64,000 nt of DNA from NCBI RefSeq assembly GCF_001243045.1, contig NZ_LN849007.1:1950989-2014988 (forward strand). The letters are read 5' to 3'. Below are positions 26,134-35,813 of the stretch, piece by piece. The stretch's first letter is position 1. Every line of letters begins with the position of its first letter. The position numbers were made by a program, and so were the translations under genes. Under the pieces are notes generated by a model. The model saw only the letters and a list, made by a program, of their open reading frames with translations, was not told the origin of the DNA and ran no database searches. The DNA is from Clostridium niameyense. Its GTDB lineage: Bacteria; Bacillota; Clostridia; Clostridiales; Clostridiaceae.

Positions 26134-26955
26134 TTACCATCCACCTGATGAACCTCCGCCACCAGAACTTCCTCCTCCGAATCCACCAAAGCCGCCTCCT
26201 GAGCTTCCGCCTCCAAAGCCGCCTGGTCCTCCAAAGAAATCATCGTCATCATCATCACGTCGTCTTGGTCTTCCAGAAAACAATAAATTCCAAAACATCC
26301 ATTTTAACATAAACTTACTCATTCTTGCTCTATTAAATATTAAATCAAACATAAAGATTCCCAAAAATATAAATGGAATTTTAGAATTATTTTTTTTCCT
26401 TTGTTTAGGAACTTGAACTTTTTCATTTTTATCTAAAGTTACATTATATTCTTTAGCAATATCATCTGCAAAAACTGAATATACTTTTTTTAGTCCCTGC
26501 CCATAATTACCTTCTTTAAATGAAGGTTTAGCTACAGTTTCCATAATTCTTGAGGAATATATATCTGTTATTCTACCCTCAAGCCCTTTTCCTACTTCTA
26601 CTCTCCATTTTTTGTCCTTTATAGAAAGTAATATCATAACTCCATTATTTTTTTCCTTCTTTCCTATACCCCACTGTCTAAATAACTTATTAGTATAAGA
26701 TTCTATGTCATATCCATTTAAAGAATCTATTATGACTACTGTCATTTGAGCACCTGTTTTTTTCTCTAATTCATGACCTACTGATATAATATATTCCTTA
26801 TTTTGCTCATCTATAACTCCTACATAGTCATTAACATATTTTAAGTTAGTAGGTTTTGGAAAACTCTCTTCTGCCTTTACAGGAGTTGATACTACTAAAA
26901 AGCTTATAACAAATAATAAAAAAACATAAGATAGTTTTTTTAAAAATCTATTCAT
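26134..26955 (-). CDS. TPM-domain (TLP18.3/Psb32/MOLO-1) membrane protein
   Basis: A 273-residue envelope protein. A signal sequence (about residues 6-27, ending near PVKAEE) is followed by a TPM domain (about 35-180; YVNDYVGVIDEQNKEYI and RQWGIGKKEKNNGVMILLS), a membrane segment near 195-210 and a C-terminal tail of acidic Asp-rich and Gly/Ser-rich sequence ending GSSGGW. This architecture is common next to lemA. Starts 10 bases after lemA, one operon. Biochemical function is not settled; a role in envelope quality control is inferred. Confidence 0.88.
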   Translation of the reverse strand: MNRFLKKLSYVFLLFVISFLVVSTPVKAEESFPKPTNLKYVNDYVGVIDEQNKEYIISVGHELEKKTGAQMTVVIIDSLNGYDIESYTNKLFRQWGIGKKEKNNGVMILLSIKDKKWRVEVGKGLEGRITDIYSSRIMETVAKPSFKEGNYGQGLKKVYSVFADDIAKEYNVTLDKNEKVQVPKQRKKNNSKIPFIFLGIFMFDLIFNRARMSKFMLKWMFWNLLFSGRPRRRDDDDDDFFGGPGGFGGGSSGGGFGGFGGGSSGGGGSSGGW

Positions 26956-26965
26956 TTTTATCTAC

Positions 26966-27535
26966 CTACTTTGAAAAATCTACTTTAGGTACCTTACTTG
27001 CTCCAGCTTCTGCCTTAAAATAAGGTTTTTCTTGGAATCTAAACATATTTGCTATAATAGATGATGGAAACTTTTTAATTTTAGTATTATAATTAGTTAC
27101 TTCTTTATTATAATCTTGTCTTGCTATAGCTATCCTATTTTCTGTTCCTTCTAATGCTATGGATAAATCCTTAAAATTCTGACTTGATTTTAATTCAGGA
27201 TATCTTTCAACCACTACTAACAATCTTGAGACTGCTGAAGAAAGCTCTTCATTAGCATTAGCCTTTTGATCCATAGATTGAGCACCTGCTAGTTTTGATC
27301 TAGCATCTGCAACTCCTTTAAAAATGTCTTTTTCTTGTGCTGCGTATCCTTTAACTGTTTCTACTAAATTTGATATTAAGTCTGATCTTCTTTGAAGATT
27401 CGTATCTATATTAGATGCAGCCTGATTTACTCTTTGTTCCATAGACACCATACCATTATAGGAGCCAATTAAAGGGAATAATATTACTAATATTACAGCA
27501 ATTACTATAAGAGTAGTTTTTAATCCTTTTTTCAT
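26966..27535 (-). CDS. lemA: LemA family protein
   Basis: A 189-residue protein with one N-terminal membrane helix (about 6-26) and an alpha-helical domain with the LemA pattern: EQRVNQAASNIDTNLQRRSDLI, ETVKGYAAQE and ENRIAIARQDYNKEV, ending PYFKAEAGASKVPKVDF. Usually found with a TPM-domain partner, as here. It may be co-transcribed with the MocR gene 62 bases upstream, since I see no terminator between them. Function unknown. Confidence 0.93.
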   Translation of the reverse strand: MKKGLKTTLIVIAVILVILFPLIGSYNGMVSMEQRVNQAASNIDTNLQRRSDLISNLVETVKGYAAQEKDIFKGVADARSKLAGAQSMDQKANANEELSSAVSRLLVVVERYPELKSSQNFKDLSIALEGTENRIAIARQDYNKEVTNYNTKIKKFPSSIIANMFRFQEKPYFKAEAGASKVPKVDFSK

Positions 27536-27597
27536 TTTTTCACCGTCCCAACAAATTTTATTAATATTTATTATACCTTAATTATTACAAATAATCA

Positions 27598-29037
27598 TTA
27601 TATATTTTTTATGCAGTTTCCAATAATCTTAAAACCTTTATCTATTTCTTCTAAAGTAACTCTAGATATTCCAAGCCTTAAAGTGTCTTTTCCCTTTTCA
27701 TCTACATAAAATATATCTCCTGGAGTAAACACCACTCCTTTTTTATAACATTCTTTTAAAACTTGCCTAGAATCTATTCCTTTAAGTTTTATAAATATAT
27801 GAAGTCCACCTTCTCCTAATATATAATCGCAAGGTATATATTTTTTAGCACACTTTATTGCAAATTCATACTTTTCTTTATATATTTTTCTTACTTTTTT
27901 TATATATTTCTCAAAATTTCCTCCCTTTAGATATTCATATAAAATTGCTTGATCTAAAAATGATGTGTGTATATCCCTACTTCTTTTTACACTTTCTAAA
28001 TAATCTATAAGTTTTTTATCTCCTAATATCCATCCAATTCTAAGTCCAGGAAATAAAACCTTAGAAAAACTACCTAGATATAATACACTATTTCCTTTTC
28101 CACAAAATGTAACTATAGGTGCTACATGATCTCCTGAATATCTAAGTTCTTCATTAAAACCATCTTCAATTATAGGTATATTATTTTCTTTCAATATGTT
28201 ATATACAGATATTCTCTTTTCTGGGCTCATAACTATACCTGTAGGATTATGATAAGAAGGTACTAAATAGGCCAATTTTATATCTTTATTTTCATCTATA
28301 GTTTTCTTCAATTTACCTATATTTATACCGTCTTTGTCCATATCTATGCCTACAATATCTATATCGTGAAGCTTCATTATTTTTATAGCTGTATTATGAG
28401 TAGGATTTTCACATAATACTTTATCATTTTTATTTACAAGAGAAGTTAAAACTATATCAAAAGCTTCTGTAAAACCATTAGTAATTAATATACCTTTATT
28501 TTCTGTGTATACTCCCTTATTCTCCATATAACGCTTAATATACTTTATTAAATTTTTATATCCTATAGCATAACCATAATTTAATATTTTTTCTCTCTCT
28601 ATGGAGATCCTATTTAAAAATGCCCTTTTAAATTCCTCCACCTCAAATAAACTTTCATCTGGGGCTATGCTTTTAAAAGATATCATTCCTTTTTTCCAAG
28701 AAAGTTCGTGTTTTACTATATCTAATTGTTCTGCATTTTTAGCATATTCATTTATATTATTTTCCCAATCTATCTCCCATTTTTCTTGAAAATTTACATT
28801 TATATTTGAAACAAAAGCTCCCTTTCCCTTTTTTATATATATAAATCCTTCGTCTTCCAAAAATTCATAAGATGAATTTACTGTATTCCTACTAACCTTC
28901 AATAAAGAAGCAAGTTCCCTTGTAGAAGGTAATTTTTCATCTTTTCTAATCATTCCTTTTAGTATCATAGATTTTATATAGTTACTTATTTGTATATATA
29001 CTGGTGAACTCTTATCTAACTTTATATCAAAAAACAC
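27598..29037 (-). CDS. MocR/PdxR-type GntR transcriptional regulator
   Basis: A 479-residue fusion of a GntR winged helix (residues about 8-75; KLPSTRELASLLKVSRNTVNSSYEFLEDEGF) with a fold-type I aminotransferase domain. The PLP lysine is in GSFSKVLFPGLRIGW near residue 326. These proteins sense PLP or amine metabolites. No pyridoxal or GABA genes lie nearby, so the target is unknown; autoregulation and control of lemA downstream are possible. Confidence 0.92.
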   Translation of the reverse strand: MFFDIKLDKSSPVYIQISNYIKSMILKGMIRKDEKLPSTRELASLLKVSRNTVNSSYEFLEDEGFIYIKKGKGAFVSNINVNFQEKWEIDWENNINEYAKNAEQLDIVKHELSWKKGMISFKSIAPDESLFEVEEFKRAFLNRISIEREKILNYGYAIGYKNLIKYIKRYMENKGVYTENKGILITNGFTEAFDIVLTSLVNKNDKVLCENPTHNTAIKIMKLHDIDIVGIDMDKDGINIGKLKKTIDENKDIKLAYLVPSYHNPTGIVMSPEKRISVYNILKENNIPIIEDGFNEELRYSGDHVAPIVTFCGKGNSVLYLGSFSKVLFPGLRIGWILGDKKLIDYLESVKRSRDIHTSFLDQAILYEYLKGGNFEKYIKKVRKIYKEKYEFAIKCAKKYIPCDYILGEGGLHIFIKLKGIDSRQVLKECYKKGVVFTPGDIFYVDEKGKDTLRLGISRVTLEEIDKGFKIIGNCIKNI

Positions 29038-29289
29038 TTTACCACCTCACCTTATTTTACAAAGCTATATTTTCATAATTATCTAATGTAATCTTTTATA
29101 CCATAAAATCCAATAATAGTCTAAATTACATTTTTAATCAAATTTATATCATAATTATGATTATATTCATATTTATACCTTTTATATTATTTTTTTGATA
29201 AAAAGGTTTTTAATTATAGTATAACTCTGCTATAATATAAATGTATTATACCAATAAAAAAATATAAATATAGACTGGAAGGAGACTTT

Positions 29290-29592
29290 ATGAACGTTAA
29301 TTTAAAAAATAAAAAAACAAATCAACTAATTCAATGCAAAGTTGGATTTTCTTGGACCACTTTCTTTTTTGGTTTTTTCCCTGCACTATTTCGTGGGGAT
29401 TGGAAATGGGCACTTATAATGTTTATTACATGTTTAATAACATTTGGCATTAGTTCTATAGTTTTTGCATTTATATACAATAAAATTTACATAAATAACT
29501 TACTGAGCAAGGATTATATTCCTTGTGATGAATCATCAAGACATATATTGGTAAATAAAGGTTTTTTGTCCAATAATGCACTTTCAAATTAA
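29290..29592 (+). CDS. Small two-helix membrane protein (DUF2628/HrgC-like)
   Basis: A 100-residue protein with FSWTTFFFGFFPALFRGDWKWAL, a motif typical of small DUF2628/HrgC-type membrane proteins, and two hydrophobic segments (about 17-31 and 38-58). The start has a GGAAGGAG site. Followed by a rho-independent terminator. Function unknown. Confidence 0.7.
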   Translation: MNVNLKNKKTNQLIQCKVGFSWTTFFFGFFPALFRGDWKWALIMFITCLITFGISSIVFAFIYNKIYINNLLSKDYIPCDESSRHILVNKGFLSNNALSN

Positions 29593-29625
29593 TAAATAAA
29601 ATTTATATTTTTTAGGTATATGCTA

Positions 29626-29664
29626 CGGATATAAAACTTAAATAAGTTTTGTATCCTTTTTATA
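29626..29664 (+). terminator. Terminator
   Basis: A 13-bp stem with one G-T pair (29628-29640 region with 29645-29656) and AAAT loop followed by TTTTTAT, between the small membrane protein gene and the frameshifted gene. Confidence 0.75.
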
Positions 29665-29688
29665 TAAATAAAAAAGGGAGATATCTAA

Positions 29689-30161
29689 ATGTTTGATAAA
29701 AAGTTTCTTAAAATTGACTATATATTTCCTATTATTATTTTAATTTTTTGTTTGTTAGCTTAATTCCTATAAAATATAACAAAACTATTAAAAATTATAA
29801 TGGTTATTATTACACTCCAGTTTCAAATAAATTTGAAGAAAAAGAACCTGTTAATGTAAATTTACAGTTAAAATCCTATACTAAATTTGAAATATCAAAA
29901 TTAAAAACTCAGGAAAAGTTTAAAGGCACATTATCTATAAATAACAATACATATAATCTTAAAAATATTTCTTATGATCATAATCTATATATAGCTCATA
30001 CAAAAGTTAAGGGCTCCAATGATTCAATTACGATTTTTATGTCTAAAGACTTAGACCAGATATTTATTTTTAGTTACAAGAAAACTTATTGCATATGGTG
30101 TGGACCTAATGATTTAAATATAATAAAAAATTTTCAAAGGAATTTTGAACCATGTAAATAG
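29689..30161 (+). pseudogene. Membrane-anchored hypothetical protein, frameshifted
   Basis: ATG 29689 has a good ribosome binding site (AAAAGGGAG) and encodes a basic N-terminus and the start of a membrane helix, but stops at 29763 after 24 codons. The remaining reading frame (from about 29745 to 30161) is open in the -1 frame. One extra T in the run of six Ts at 29744-29749 would join them into a 157-residue protein with one N-terminal helix and a beta-rich extracytoplasmic domain (NVNLQLKSYTKFEI, IYAHTKVKGS-like strands). The protein is not recognised. A real frameshift, a sequencing error, or slippage cannot be told apart from one sequence. Confidence 0.65.
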
Positions 30162-30261
30162 TAAATATAGATATGTGAAAATAAATTATTATAAAAATAT
30201 ATTAAAATATCCTAAATATATTATAAATTATTAATCTTTTAAATAAAATTTTACTATAAAC

Positions 30262-30315
30262 AAAAAGGGCTTCCCATGTTACATTTTTATGCATTGTGAG
30301 ATAGCCCTATCTTTT
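30262..30315 (-). terminator. Probable terminator of the thi operon
   Basis: On the minus strand an AGGGCT...AGCCCT stem (30303-30308 with 30266-30271) with an imperfect, structured interior is followed by a T-run. Weaker than other terminators in the window. Confidence 0.45.
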
Positions 30316-30340
30316 ATAAGTAAAATATATATTTTTAAAC

Positions 30341-30955
30341 TTATTTTATAATTAAATTCTCCGCAGCTTTTTTTACATTATCTTCTTTTAATATGGCTGA
30401 TATAACCGAGATACCTTGAACTCCCGTACTCATTACTTCCTTAAAGTTATCTTTATTTATTCCACCTATAGCTACAGATGGAGTTGTTATATTATTTTTA
30501 ATCTCTTCTAATCCATCTATACCTATTAAATTTGCAATATCTTTTTTACTTCCTGTAGGAAAAACTGTTCCTATCCCTAAATAGTTTGCACCCTTTTTTT
30601 CTGCCTCTAGTGCTTCTTTAACAGTTCCTACTGATATTCCGATTATTTTATCTTGTCCTAATATTTTTCTCGCAATGGAAAGTTCCATATCCTTTTGGCC
30701 TAAATGAACTCCTTGTGCATTTATAGCTTGAGCAATATCTAATCTATCATTAATTATTATAGGGATTTTATAATAATCTGTTACTTTTTTAACCTCTAAG
30801 GCTACATTATAAAATTCTCTAGTGGATACATCCTTTTCCCTAACTTGTACTATACTAACTCCACCTAATATAGCATCTTCCACTACCTTTTTTAACTCTC
30901 TTCCTTTTAAAAATCTTCTATCAGTTATTAAATAAAGTCCATAGTTTATATCCAC
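30341..30955 (-). CDS. thiE: Thiamine-phosphate synthase ThiE
   Basis: Joins HMP-pyrophosphate and thiazole phosphate to give thiamine phosphate. The 204-residue TIM barrel shows YLITDRRF (residues 7-14), VQVREKD (about 36-42), IINDRLDIA (about 66-74), GVHLGQKD (about 80), GTVFPTGSK (about 130) and the final phosphate loop SVAIGGIN. Overlaps thiM by 10 bases. Last gene of the thiD-thiM-thiE unit, controlled by the upstream TPP riboswitch. Confidence 0.96.
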   Translation of the reverse strand: MDINYGLYLITDRRFLKGRELKKVVEDAILGGVSIVQVREKDVSTREFYNVALEVKKVTDYYKIPIIINDRLDIAQAINAQGVHLGQKDMELSIARKILGQDKIIGISVGTVKEALEAEKKGANYLGIGTVFPTGSKKDIANLIGIDGLEEIKNNITTPSVAIGGINKDNFKEVMSTGVQGISVISAILKEDNVKKAAENLIIK

Positions 30956-31734
30956 TCTATATTACCTTCTTTCCATATTTCTTCATCAGATAATGTATAT
31001 ATGCTATCTATCAGTGCGACTTTAAAACTACCTGGAAGTTTAGCCCTCCTATATGCCTTTTCTCCTGCAATATTCATAGATAATATGGCAGTTATTGTAG
31101 ATATAAACTTATCATCGAAACTTGCAGCAGTAGCGGAACATAGAGCCCCTAGCATGCAACCTGTACCCGTAACCTTTGTAAGCATTTCTGTACCATTATT
31201 TATTATAGCCCCTTGTTTTCCATTTGATATGTAATCCTTCTTTCCAGTAGCCGCAACTACACAATTATATCTTTGAGAAAGTTTTAAACAAGCTTCTAAA
31301 GCATTTTCTCCATTATCTATAGAATCTACTCCTCGAGTTTCTGAATTCATTCCTGATAAATATTTAATCTCACCTATATTTCCTTTTATAATATCTATTC
31401 TTCCTACTTCACTTATTCTTTTTATAACTTCCACTTTTCTTTTCATAGCAGGACAACCAACAGGGTCCAATATAACTGGTACATTATGATTTTTAGCAGA
31501 CATAGACGCTAATATAGCTGCTGCTTCTTGTTCTTTAGTTAAAGTACCTAAATTTATATACAAAGCCGAAGACATTGCTGCAAAATCATATACTTCATCA
31601 TATGCTTCACACATAGCAGGAGAAGCACCATAAGATAATAAAATATTTGCACAATCGTTTATAGTAACATAATTAGTTATGCAGTGAATAAGTGGAGTTT
31701 TATCTCTCATATTTTTTATTATATTTTTATTCAT
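30946..31734 (-). CDS. thiM: Hydroxyethylthiazole kinase ThiM
   Basis: Phosphorylates hydroxyethylthiazole, a salvage step. The 262-residue ribokinase-like protein has [17 protein letters not shown] near the start, GASPAM (about 36), LDPVGC (about 90), IIKGNIGEI (about 115) and the anion-hole/catalytic [11 protein letters not shown] near residue 190. It starts 29 bases after thiD and overlaps thiE, so it is the middle gene of the operon. Confidence 0.96.
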   Translation of the reverse strand: MNKNIIKNMRDKTPLIHCITNYVTINDCANILLSYGASPAMCEAYDEVYDFAAMSSALYINLGTLTKEQEAAAILASMSAKNHNVPVILDPVGCPAMKRKVEVIKRISEVGRIDIIKGNIGEIKYLSGMNSETRGVDSIDNGENALEACLKLSQRYNCVVAATGKKDYISNGKQGAIINNGTEMLTKVTGTGCMLGALCSATAASFDDKFISTITAILSMNIAGEKAYRRAKLPGSFKVALIDSIYTLSDEEIWKEGNIEWI

Positions 31735-31763
31735 TCTTACATCTCCTTATAATATTTACTATA

Positions 31764-32564
31764 CTAAAATTCTAAATTAGCTTTTTTATAAAGCTCTATA
31801 AAATGACCTACGGGACCTACCCCTTCGCCTATAGGAAATGAATTTTCTATAGCTTTTGTAATATACTCTTTTGATAATTTAGCAGCTTCCTCTATGTTAT
31901 ATCCCTTGGCTAAATAAGAAGCTATAGCAGAAGATAATGTACATCCAGTACCATGAGTATTTTTAGTTTGAATTCTACTAGCAGGGATTTTTATAAATTT
32001 ATCTTTTGAAAGAAGAATGTCATTAGCATCATTACACCTATGGCCACCCTTTACTAAAACGTTATCAATCCCCATATCTTGTATAATCAATGCAGCTTTT
32101 TTCATTTCTTCCTCTGAAGTAATTTTCATACCACTTAAAACTTCGCATTCCGGTATATTAGGTGTTATTAAAGTTACAGTAGAAATTAATTTTTTTAATT
32201 CTTCTACAGCTTCAGGTTTAAGTAAAAAGTAACCACTTTTAGATACCATTACAGGATCTAATACTATGTTTTTAGCCTTATATTTTTTTAAATTATTATT
32301 TATAGCCTTTATAGTATCACTGTTAGATAACATACCTATCTTTACAGCATCTATTTTTATGTCATCAAATATAGATTTCATTTGAGAATTTACCATATCT
32401 ATAGGTACCTCAAAAACATCTTGTACTGCTACAGAATTTTGAGCTGTTAAAGCAGTTATTACACTCATAGCATAAACACCTAAAGCACTCATAGTTTTAA
32501 TGTCAGCTTGTACACCTGCTCCGCCACAACTATCAGAACCCGCTATAGTTAAAACTTTTTTCAA
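31764..32564 (-). CDS. thiD: Hydroxymethylpyrimidine (phosphate) kinase ThiD
   Basis: Phosphorylates HMP and HMP-phosphate. A 266-residue ribokinase-fold enzyme with VLTIAGSDSCGGAGVQADIKT at the N-terminus (the family signature), LDPVMVSKSG near residue 107, ITPNIPE near 133 and the catalytic TKNTHGTGCTLSSAI near 205. The start is TTG 32564, nine bases after AGGAGG; the ATG further upstream at 32612 lies before the ribosome binding site and is rejected. First gene of the thi salvage operon behind the TPP riboswitch. Confidence 0.95.
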   Translation of the reverse strand: MKKVLTIAGSDSCGGAGVQADIKTMSALGVYAMSVITALTAQNSVAVQDVFEVPIDMVNSQMKSIFDDIKIDAVKIGMLSNSDTIKAINNNLKKYKAKNIVLDPVMVSKSGYFLLKPEAVEELKKLISTVTLITPNIPECEVLSGMKITSEEEMKKAALIIQDMGIDNVLVKGGHRCNDANDILLSKDKFIKIPASRIQTKNTHGTGCTLSSAIASYLAKGYNIEEAAKLSKEYITKAIENSFPIGEGVGPVGHFIELYKKANLEF

Positions 32565-32644
32565 TTTTAAAAACCTCCTAAAATTATGGGTAAGAGAAGA
32601 GATGAAATGCATTAAAGATTAAGTAGAAAACAAACTAAAATTTA

Positions 32645-32790
32645 TAAAAAAAGATGTATTGAAGAAGCAATACACCTTGTAAAAGTTTCGTATAAATTGT
32701 TGCTTCCCTACGCCAGTATTAACTGGATCAGGTTTTTAGAGTTAGAGTATTCTCTTCTCAGCCTTAAAAAGGCACCCCTACAACGATATT
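32645..32790 (-). ncRNA. TPP riboswitch with intrinsic terminator
   Basis: On the minus strand the thi-box landmarks appear in order: GGGGTGCC (about 32771-32778), GGCTGAGA, then ACCTGATCCAG, TTAATACTGGCGTAGGGAAGCAA ending near 32699 (given in pieces). A 10-bp terminator stem with one G-T pair (32652-32661 with 32668-32677) and T-run follows before thiD. Bound thiamine pyrophosphate should favour termination and switch off thiD-thiM-thiE. Confidence 0.95.
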
Positions 32791-32971
32791 ATTTAATTTT
32801 ATAATTCTATTCTATACTTAATATATTTTATTTGCAACATTTTAAAAATCATGAAAAGACCAGTAATATATAAAAAAATAGTTAAGGTGGTACTTTATTA
32901 TATATTATAAATGTATACAATAATATTAAGAGAGATTTTAATTATGAAATAAGTATTGGAGGAATTATATA

Positions 32972-33883
32972 ATGAAAATTGGAGTTATAATGGGCGGAAT
33001 ATCTTCAGAAAGAGACGTATCTTTAAATTCAGGTAAAGAAGTAGTTAAATTTCTAGAACAAAATAATAGATATGAAGTTTTACCTATAGTTATAGACAAA
33101 AAACAAGACATAGTGGAAAAAGTTAAAGGAATAGATTTTGCATTTTTAGCTCTCCATGGCAAATTTGGTGAAGATGGGACTGTACAATCAGTACTTCAAA
33201 CTTTAGACATACCTTATTCAGGTTGCGGACCTTTAGCAAGCGGTATATGTATGGATAAAGATAGCACTAAAAAAATATTAAAACAAGCAAATGTAAATAC
33301 AGCAGATTGGATTTGTGTATCTTCAATAGATGACATAGATTATGATAGATTAGAGAAAATTGGATATCCTTTCTTTGTTAAACCTAATAGTGGTGGTTCA
33401 AGTGTAGCTACTAATTTAATTAAAAATAAAGAAAATATAAAAAATGCCGTAGAAATGGCTTTAGAATATGACAATGAGGTTATGATAGAAAAATATATAA
33501 AAGGCGAAGAGATAACTTGTTGCATATTAAATGGTAGAATGTTACCAGTACTTGCAATAAGACCACAAAAAGGCGCAGAATTCTTTGATTTTAAAGCTAA
33601 ATATGAAGATGGTGGTTCAGAAGAAGTTGTAATACAATTAGAAGAAAATCTTCATAAACAAGTTGAAAAAATGGCCTTAGCTTGTTGGAAAGAATTAAAA
33701 TGTAGTGTTTATGTAAGGGTTGATATGATAATAAGCAATGGTATTCCTTATATACTAGAATTAAATACATTACCGGGTATGACTAAAAATAGTCTATTCC
33801 CAAAAAGTGCAAAAGATGTAGGTATATCCTTTGGTCAACTATTAGACGATATAATAGAATACTCACTAAAGGTACAAAGATAA
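32972..33883 (+). CDS. ddl: D-alanine--D-alanine ligase
   Basis: Makes the D-Ala-D-Ala dipeptide of peptidoglycan. A 303-residue ATP-grasp enzyme of the short DdlB type: [15 protein letters not shown] at the N-terminus, [12 protein letters not shown] near residue 57, the glycine-rich loop KPNSGGSSV near 138, [10 protein letters not shown] near 172, and the metal and product region EINT-type [13 protein letters not shown] near 258. Start ATG 32972 has GGAGG. Its own transcription unit; no adjacent murF or vanX-like genes. Confidence 0.95.
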   Translation: MKIGVIMGGISSERDVSLNSGKEVVKFLEQNNRYEVLPIVIDKKQDIVEKVKGIDFAFLALHGKFGEDGTVQSVLQTLDIPYSGCGPLASGICMDKDSTKKILKQANVNTADWICVSSIDDIDYDRLEKIGYPFFVKPNSGGSSVATNLIKNKENIKNAVEMALEYDNEVMIEKYIKGEEITCCILNGRMLPVLAIRPQKGAEFFDFKAKYEDGGSEEVVIQLEENLHKQVEKMALACWKELKCSVYVRVDMIISNGIPYILELNTLPGMTKNSLFPKSAKDVGISFGQLLDDIIEYSLKVQR

Positions 33884-34058
33884 ATGATATTCAAATTTAA
33901 CACTAAAATAATTAAATACACATAAATAAAAAAGAAATTAGCATCAAATTTACTCAATACAGCTTGTATAACTTATGATTGCTAATTTCTTATTTTTTAA
34001 CTTAACAAAATATGACTTTAAATCTTAAATTGAATTAACGCATAATCTTAAATTTTTA

Positions 34059-34781
34059 TTATTGTTTTATTGCTTCTATAATTTTTAATGCAGGATAGGT
34101 ACTCCAAACACATCCGTTTAATACATTAACTTTAAATTCTTTATCCAATAATATTTGTTCGTACTCATCCATATACTTAGAATCAGATATGATTATTTTT
34201 CCACCCTTTTTAACCACTCTAGCCATTTCATCTATAGCTTTCATTCTTTCCACCTTATCTTCTATATTGTGTATACATAAGTTTGATAAAACAATATCAA
34301 AGTATTCGTCATTAAAAGACATTGCTGCAGCATTTTGAGTTTTTATTCTGACTTTGTCTTTTACTCCTTCAATTTCTATATTTTTATTTATATAGTATTT
34401 AGACTTATCTAGCATATCCTCATTTGACCATATGTCTATACCTGTAACTTTTCCCGTAGTTAATTTTTTAGCAACCTTTATTAGAATTAAGCCTTTTCCT
34501 ACTCCTACATCTAAAACTTTTTCCGCACCTTTCCATTGGGCTAAATCTAACATCCTATCTCTATGCTTAAATTTACCCCAAGTCATATAATTGATCATTC
34601 TAATTCCATTAAACATAAATATAAAAGTTAAAATTAAAAATATATACCCTAAATACGTATAATCCCTTCTATATTTTAATATTAATACTCCACATATCAA
34701 ACTTATTAACGCTAGTGAAATAAGGTTTATCACAGTACGCCACTTATCAATTCCATAATAAGTTTCTGAATTTGTCATCAT
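34059..34781 (-). CDS. Membrane-tethered SAM-dependent methyltransferase
   Basis: A 240-residue protein with two N-terminal membrane helices (about 17-38 and 44-63) ahead of a class I methyltransferase domain. Motif I is VLDVGVGKGLILIK (about 89-102), followed by VTGIDIWSNED, FDIVLSNLCIHNIED and the VKKGGKIIISDSKY strand. Most small-molecule methyltransferases are soluble, so the anchor suggests a lipid or quinone-like hydrophobic substrate. ATG 34781 follows GGAGG by eight bases. Divergent from the amino-acid binding protein gene. Confidence 0.82.
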   Translation of the reverse strand: MMTNSETYYGIDKWRTVINLISLALISLICGVLILKYRRDYTYLGYIFLILTFIFMFNGIRMINYMTWGKFKHRDRMLDLAQWKGAEKVLDVGVGKGLILIKVAKKLTTGKVTGIDIWSNEDMLDKSKYYINKNIEIEGVKDKVRIKTQNAAAMSFNDEYFDIVLSNLCIHNIEDKVERMKAIDEMARVVKKGGKIIISDSKYMDEYEQILLDKEFKVNVLNGCVWSTYPALKIIEAIKQ

Positions 34782-34934
34782 AAAACATTCCTCCTTTCTA
34801 TTTCAAATGTAATACCCTTCTATTTTAAATTAATAATTTTACATTCTATCACTAATTTCTTATTTATTCAAGTCCATTTTATAATGTTAATGATTTATCC
34901 ATAATTTACAATTTTTTAAAATTTAGTTTATCGC

Positions 34935-34963
34935 TTTACAATTTTATCATACTAAAGTATAAT
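34935..34963 (+). promoter_or_regulatory. Promoter of the amino-acid ABC transporter
   Basis: TTTACA (34935-34940) and TATAAT (34958-34963) are spaced by exactly 17 bases, 35 bases before the binding-protein start codon. Confidence 0.7.
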
Positions 34964-34997
34964 AACACTATAATTTTAAAAAAAAGGAGGTTTTTAA

Positions 34998-35801
34998 ATG
35001 AAAAAAAATTTTTCATTAATTTTATTTTTGATATTATCACTAACTTTATCATTAATTGCTTGTAATAAAAAAGGTAAGGAAGATACTTCATTAAAAGATA
35101 TAAAATCTAAAAGAAAATTTGTTATTGGATTGGATGATAGTTTTCCGCCTATGGGATTTAAAAATAATAAGGGTGAAATAGTTGGCTTTGATATAGATTT
35201 AGCTAAAGAAGTAGCTAAAAGAATGAATTTAGAAGTAGAATTTAAGCCTGTAGAATGGGACGGAGTAGTTTTAAGTTTAAATAATAAAGATATTGATGTT
35301 ATATGGAATGGTCTTACAATAACAAAAGATAGAGAGAAACAAATAAATTTTTCAAAACCTTATTTAGAGAACAAACAAGTAATTGTTGTTAATAAAAACT
35401 CTGATATAAAAAACAAATTCAATTTAAAAAATAAAAAAGTGGCTGTTCAATTAGGTAGTAGTAGTGAAAATGCCTTAAATTTAGATAAAAAAACAGCTGA
35501 TTCCTTAAAAGAATTAAAAAAATACTCAAATAATACAGAAGCTCTTATGGATTTACAATCTAAACGTGTAGATGCTGTTGTAGTAGATGAGGTTGTAGCT
35601 AGATATTACATATCTAAAAAAACTAATATATTTAATATATTAGATGATGACTTTGGTAAACAATCCTATGGCATAGGTTTTAGGAAATCTGATAGTACCT
35701 TCAAAAATGAAGTTAATAAGACCTTAGATGAAATTATCAAAGATGGAACTGCTAAAAAAATATCAGAAAAATGGTTCGGACAATCAATTATAAAAAAATA
35801 G
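34998..35801 (+). CDS. Amino-acid ABC transporter substrate-binding lipoprotein
   Basis: A 267-residue solute-binding protein of family 3 (polar amino acids). The signal peptide ends in the lipobox SLIAC, giving a lipid-anchored Cys near residue 22. FVIGLDDSFPPMGFKNNKGEIVGFDIDLAKEVAKRM is split here as the family start (GLDDSFPPMGF, GFDIDLAKEVA); WDGVVLSL, GLTITKDREKQINFS and VDAVVVDEVVA follow. Together with the permease gene that begins 12 bases later it forms an importer. Ligand specificity cannot be read from sequence; cystine or polar amino acids are common. Confidence 0.92.
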   Translation: MKKNFSLILFLILSLTLSLIACNKKGKEDTSLKDIKSKRKFVIGLDDSFPPMGFKNNKGEIVGFDIDLAKEVAKRMNLEVEFKPVEWDGVVLSLNNKDIDVIWNGLTITKDREKQINFSKPYLENKQVIVVNKNSDIKNKFNLKNKKVAVQLGSSSENALNLDKKTADSLKELKKYSNNTEALMDLQSKRVDAVVVDEVVARYYISKKTNIFNILDDDFGKQSYGIGFRKSDSTFKNEVNKTLDEIIKDGTAKKISEKWFGQSIIKK

Positions 35802-35813
35802 GTGGTGAATTAT

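Noticed and set aside
26067-26258. 63-codon minus-strand frame rich in Ala, Glu and Val
   Set aside because: Out-of-frame reading of the Gly/Ser-rich tail of the TPM-domain protein.
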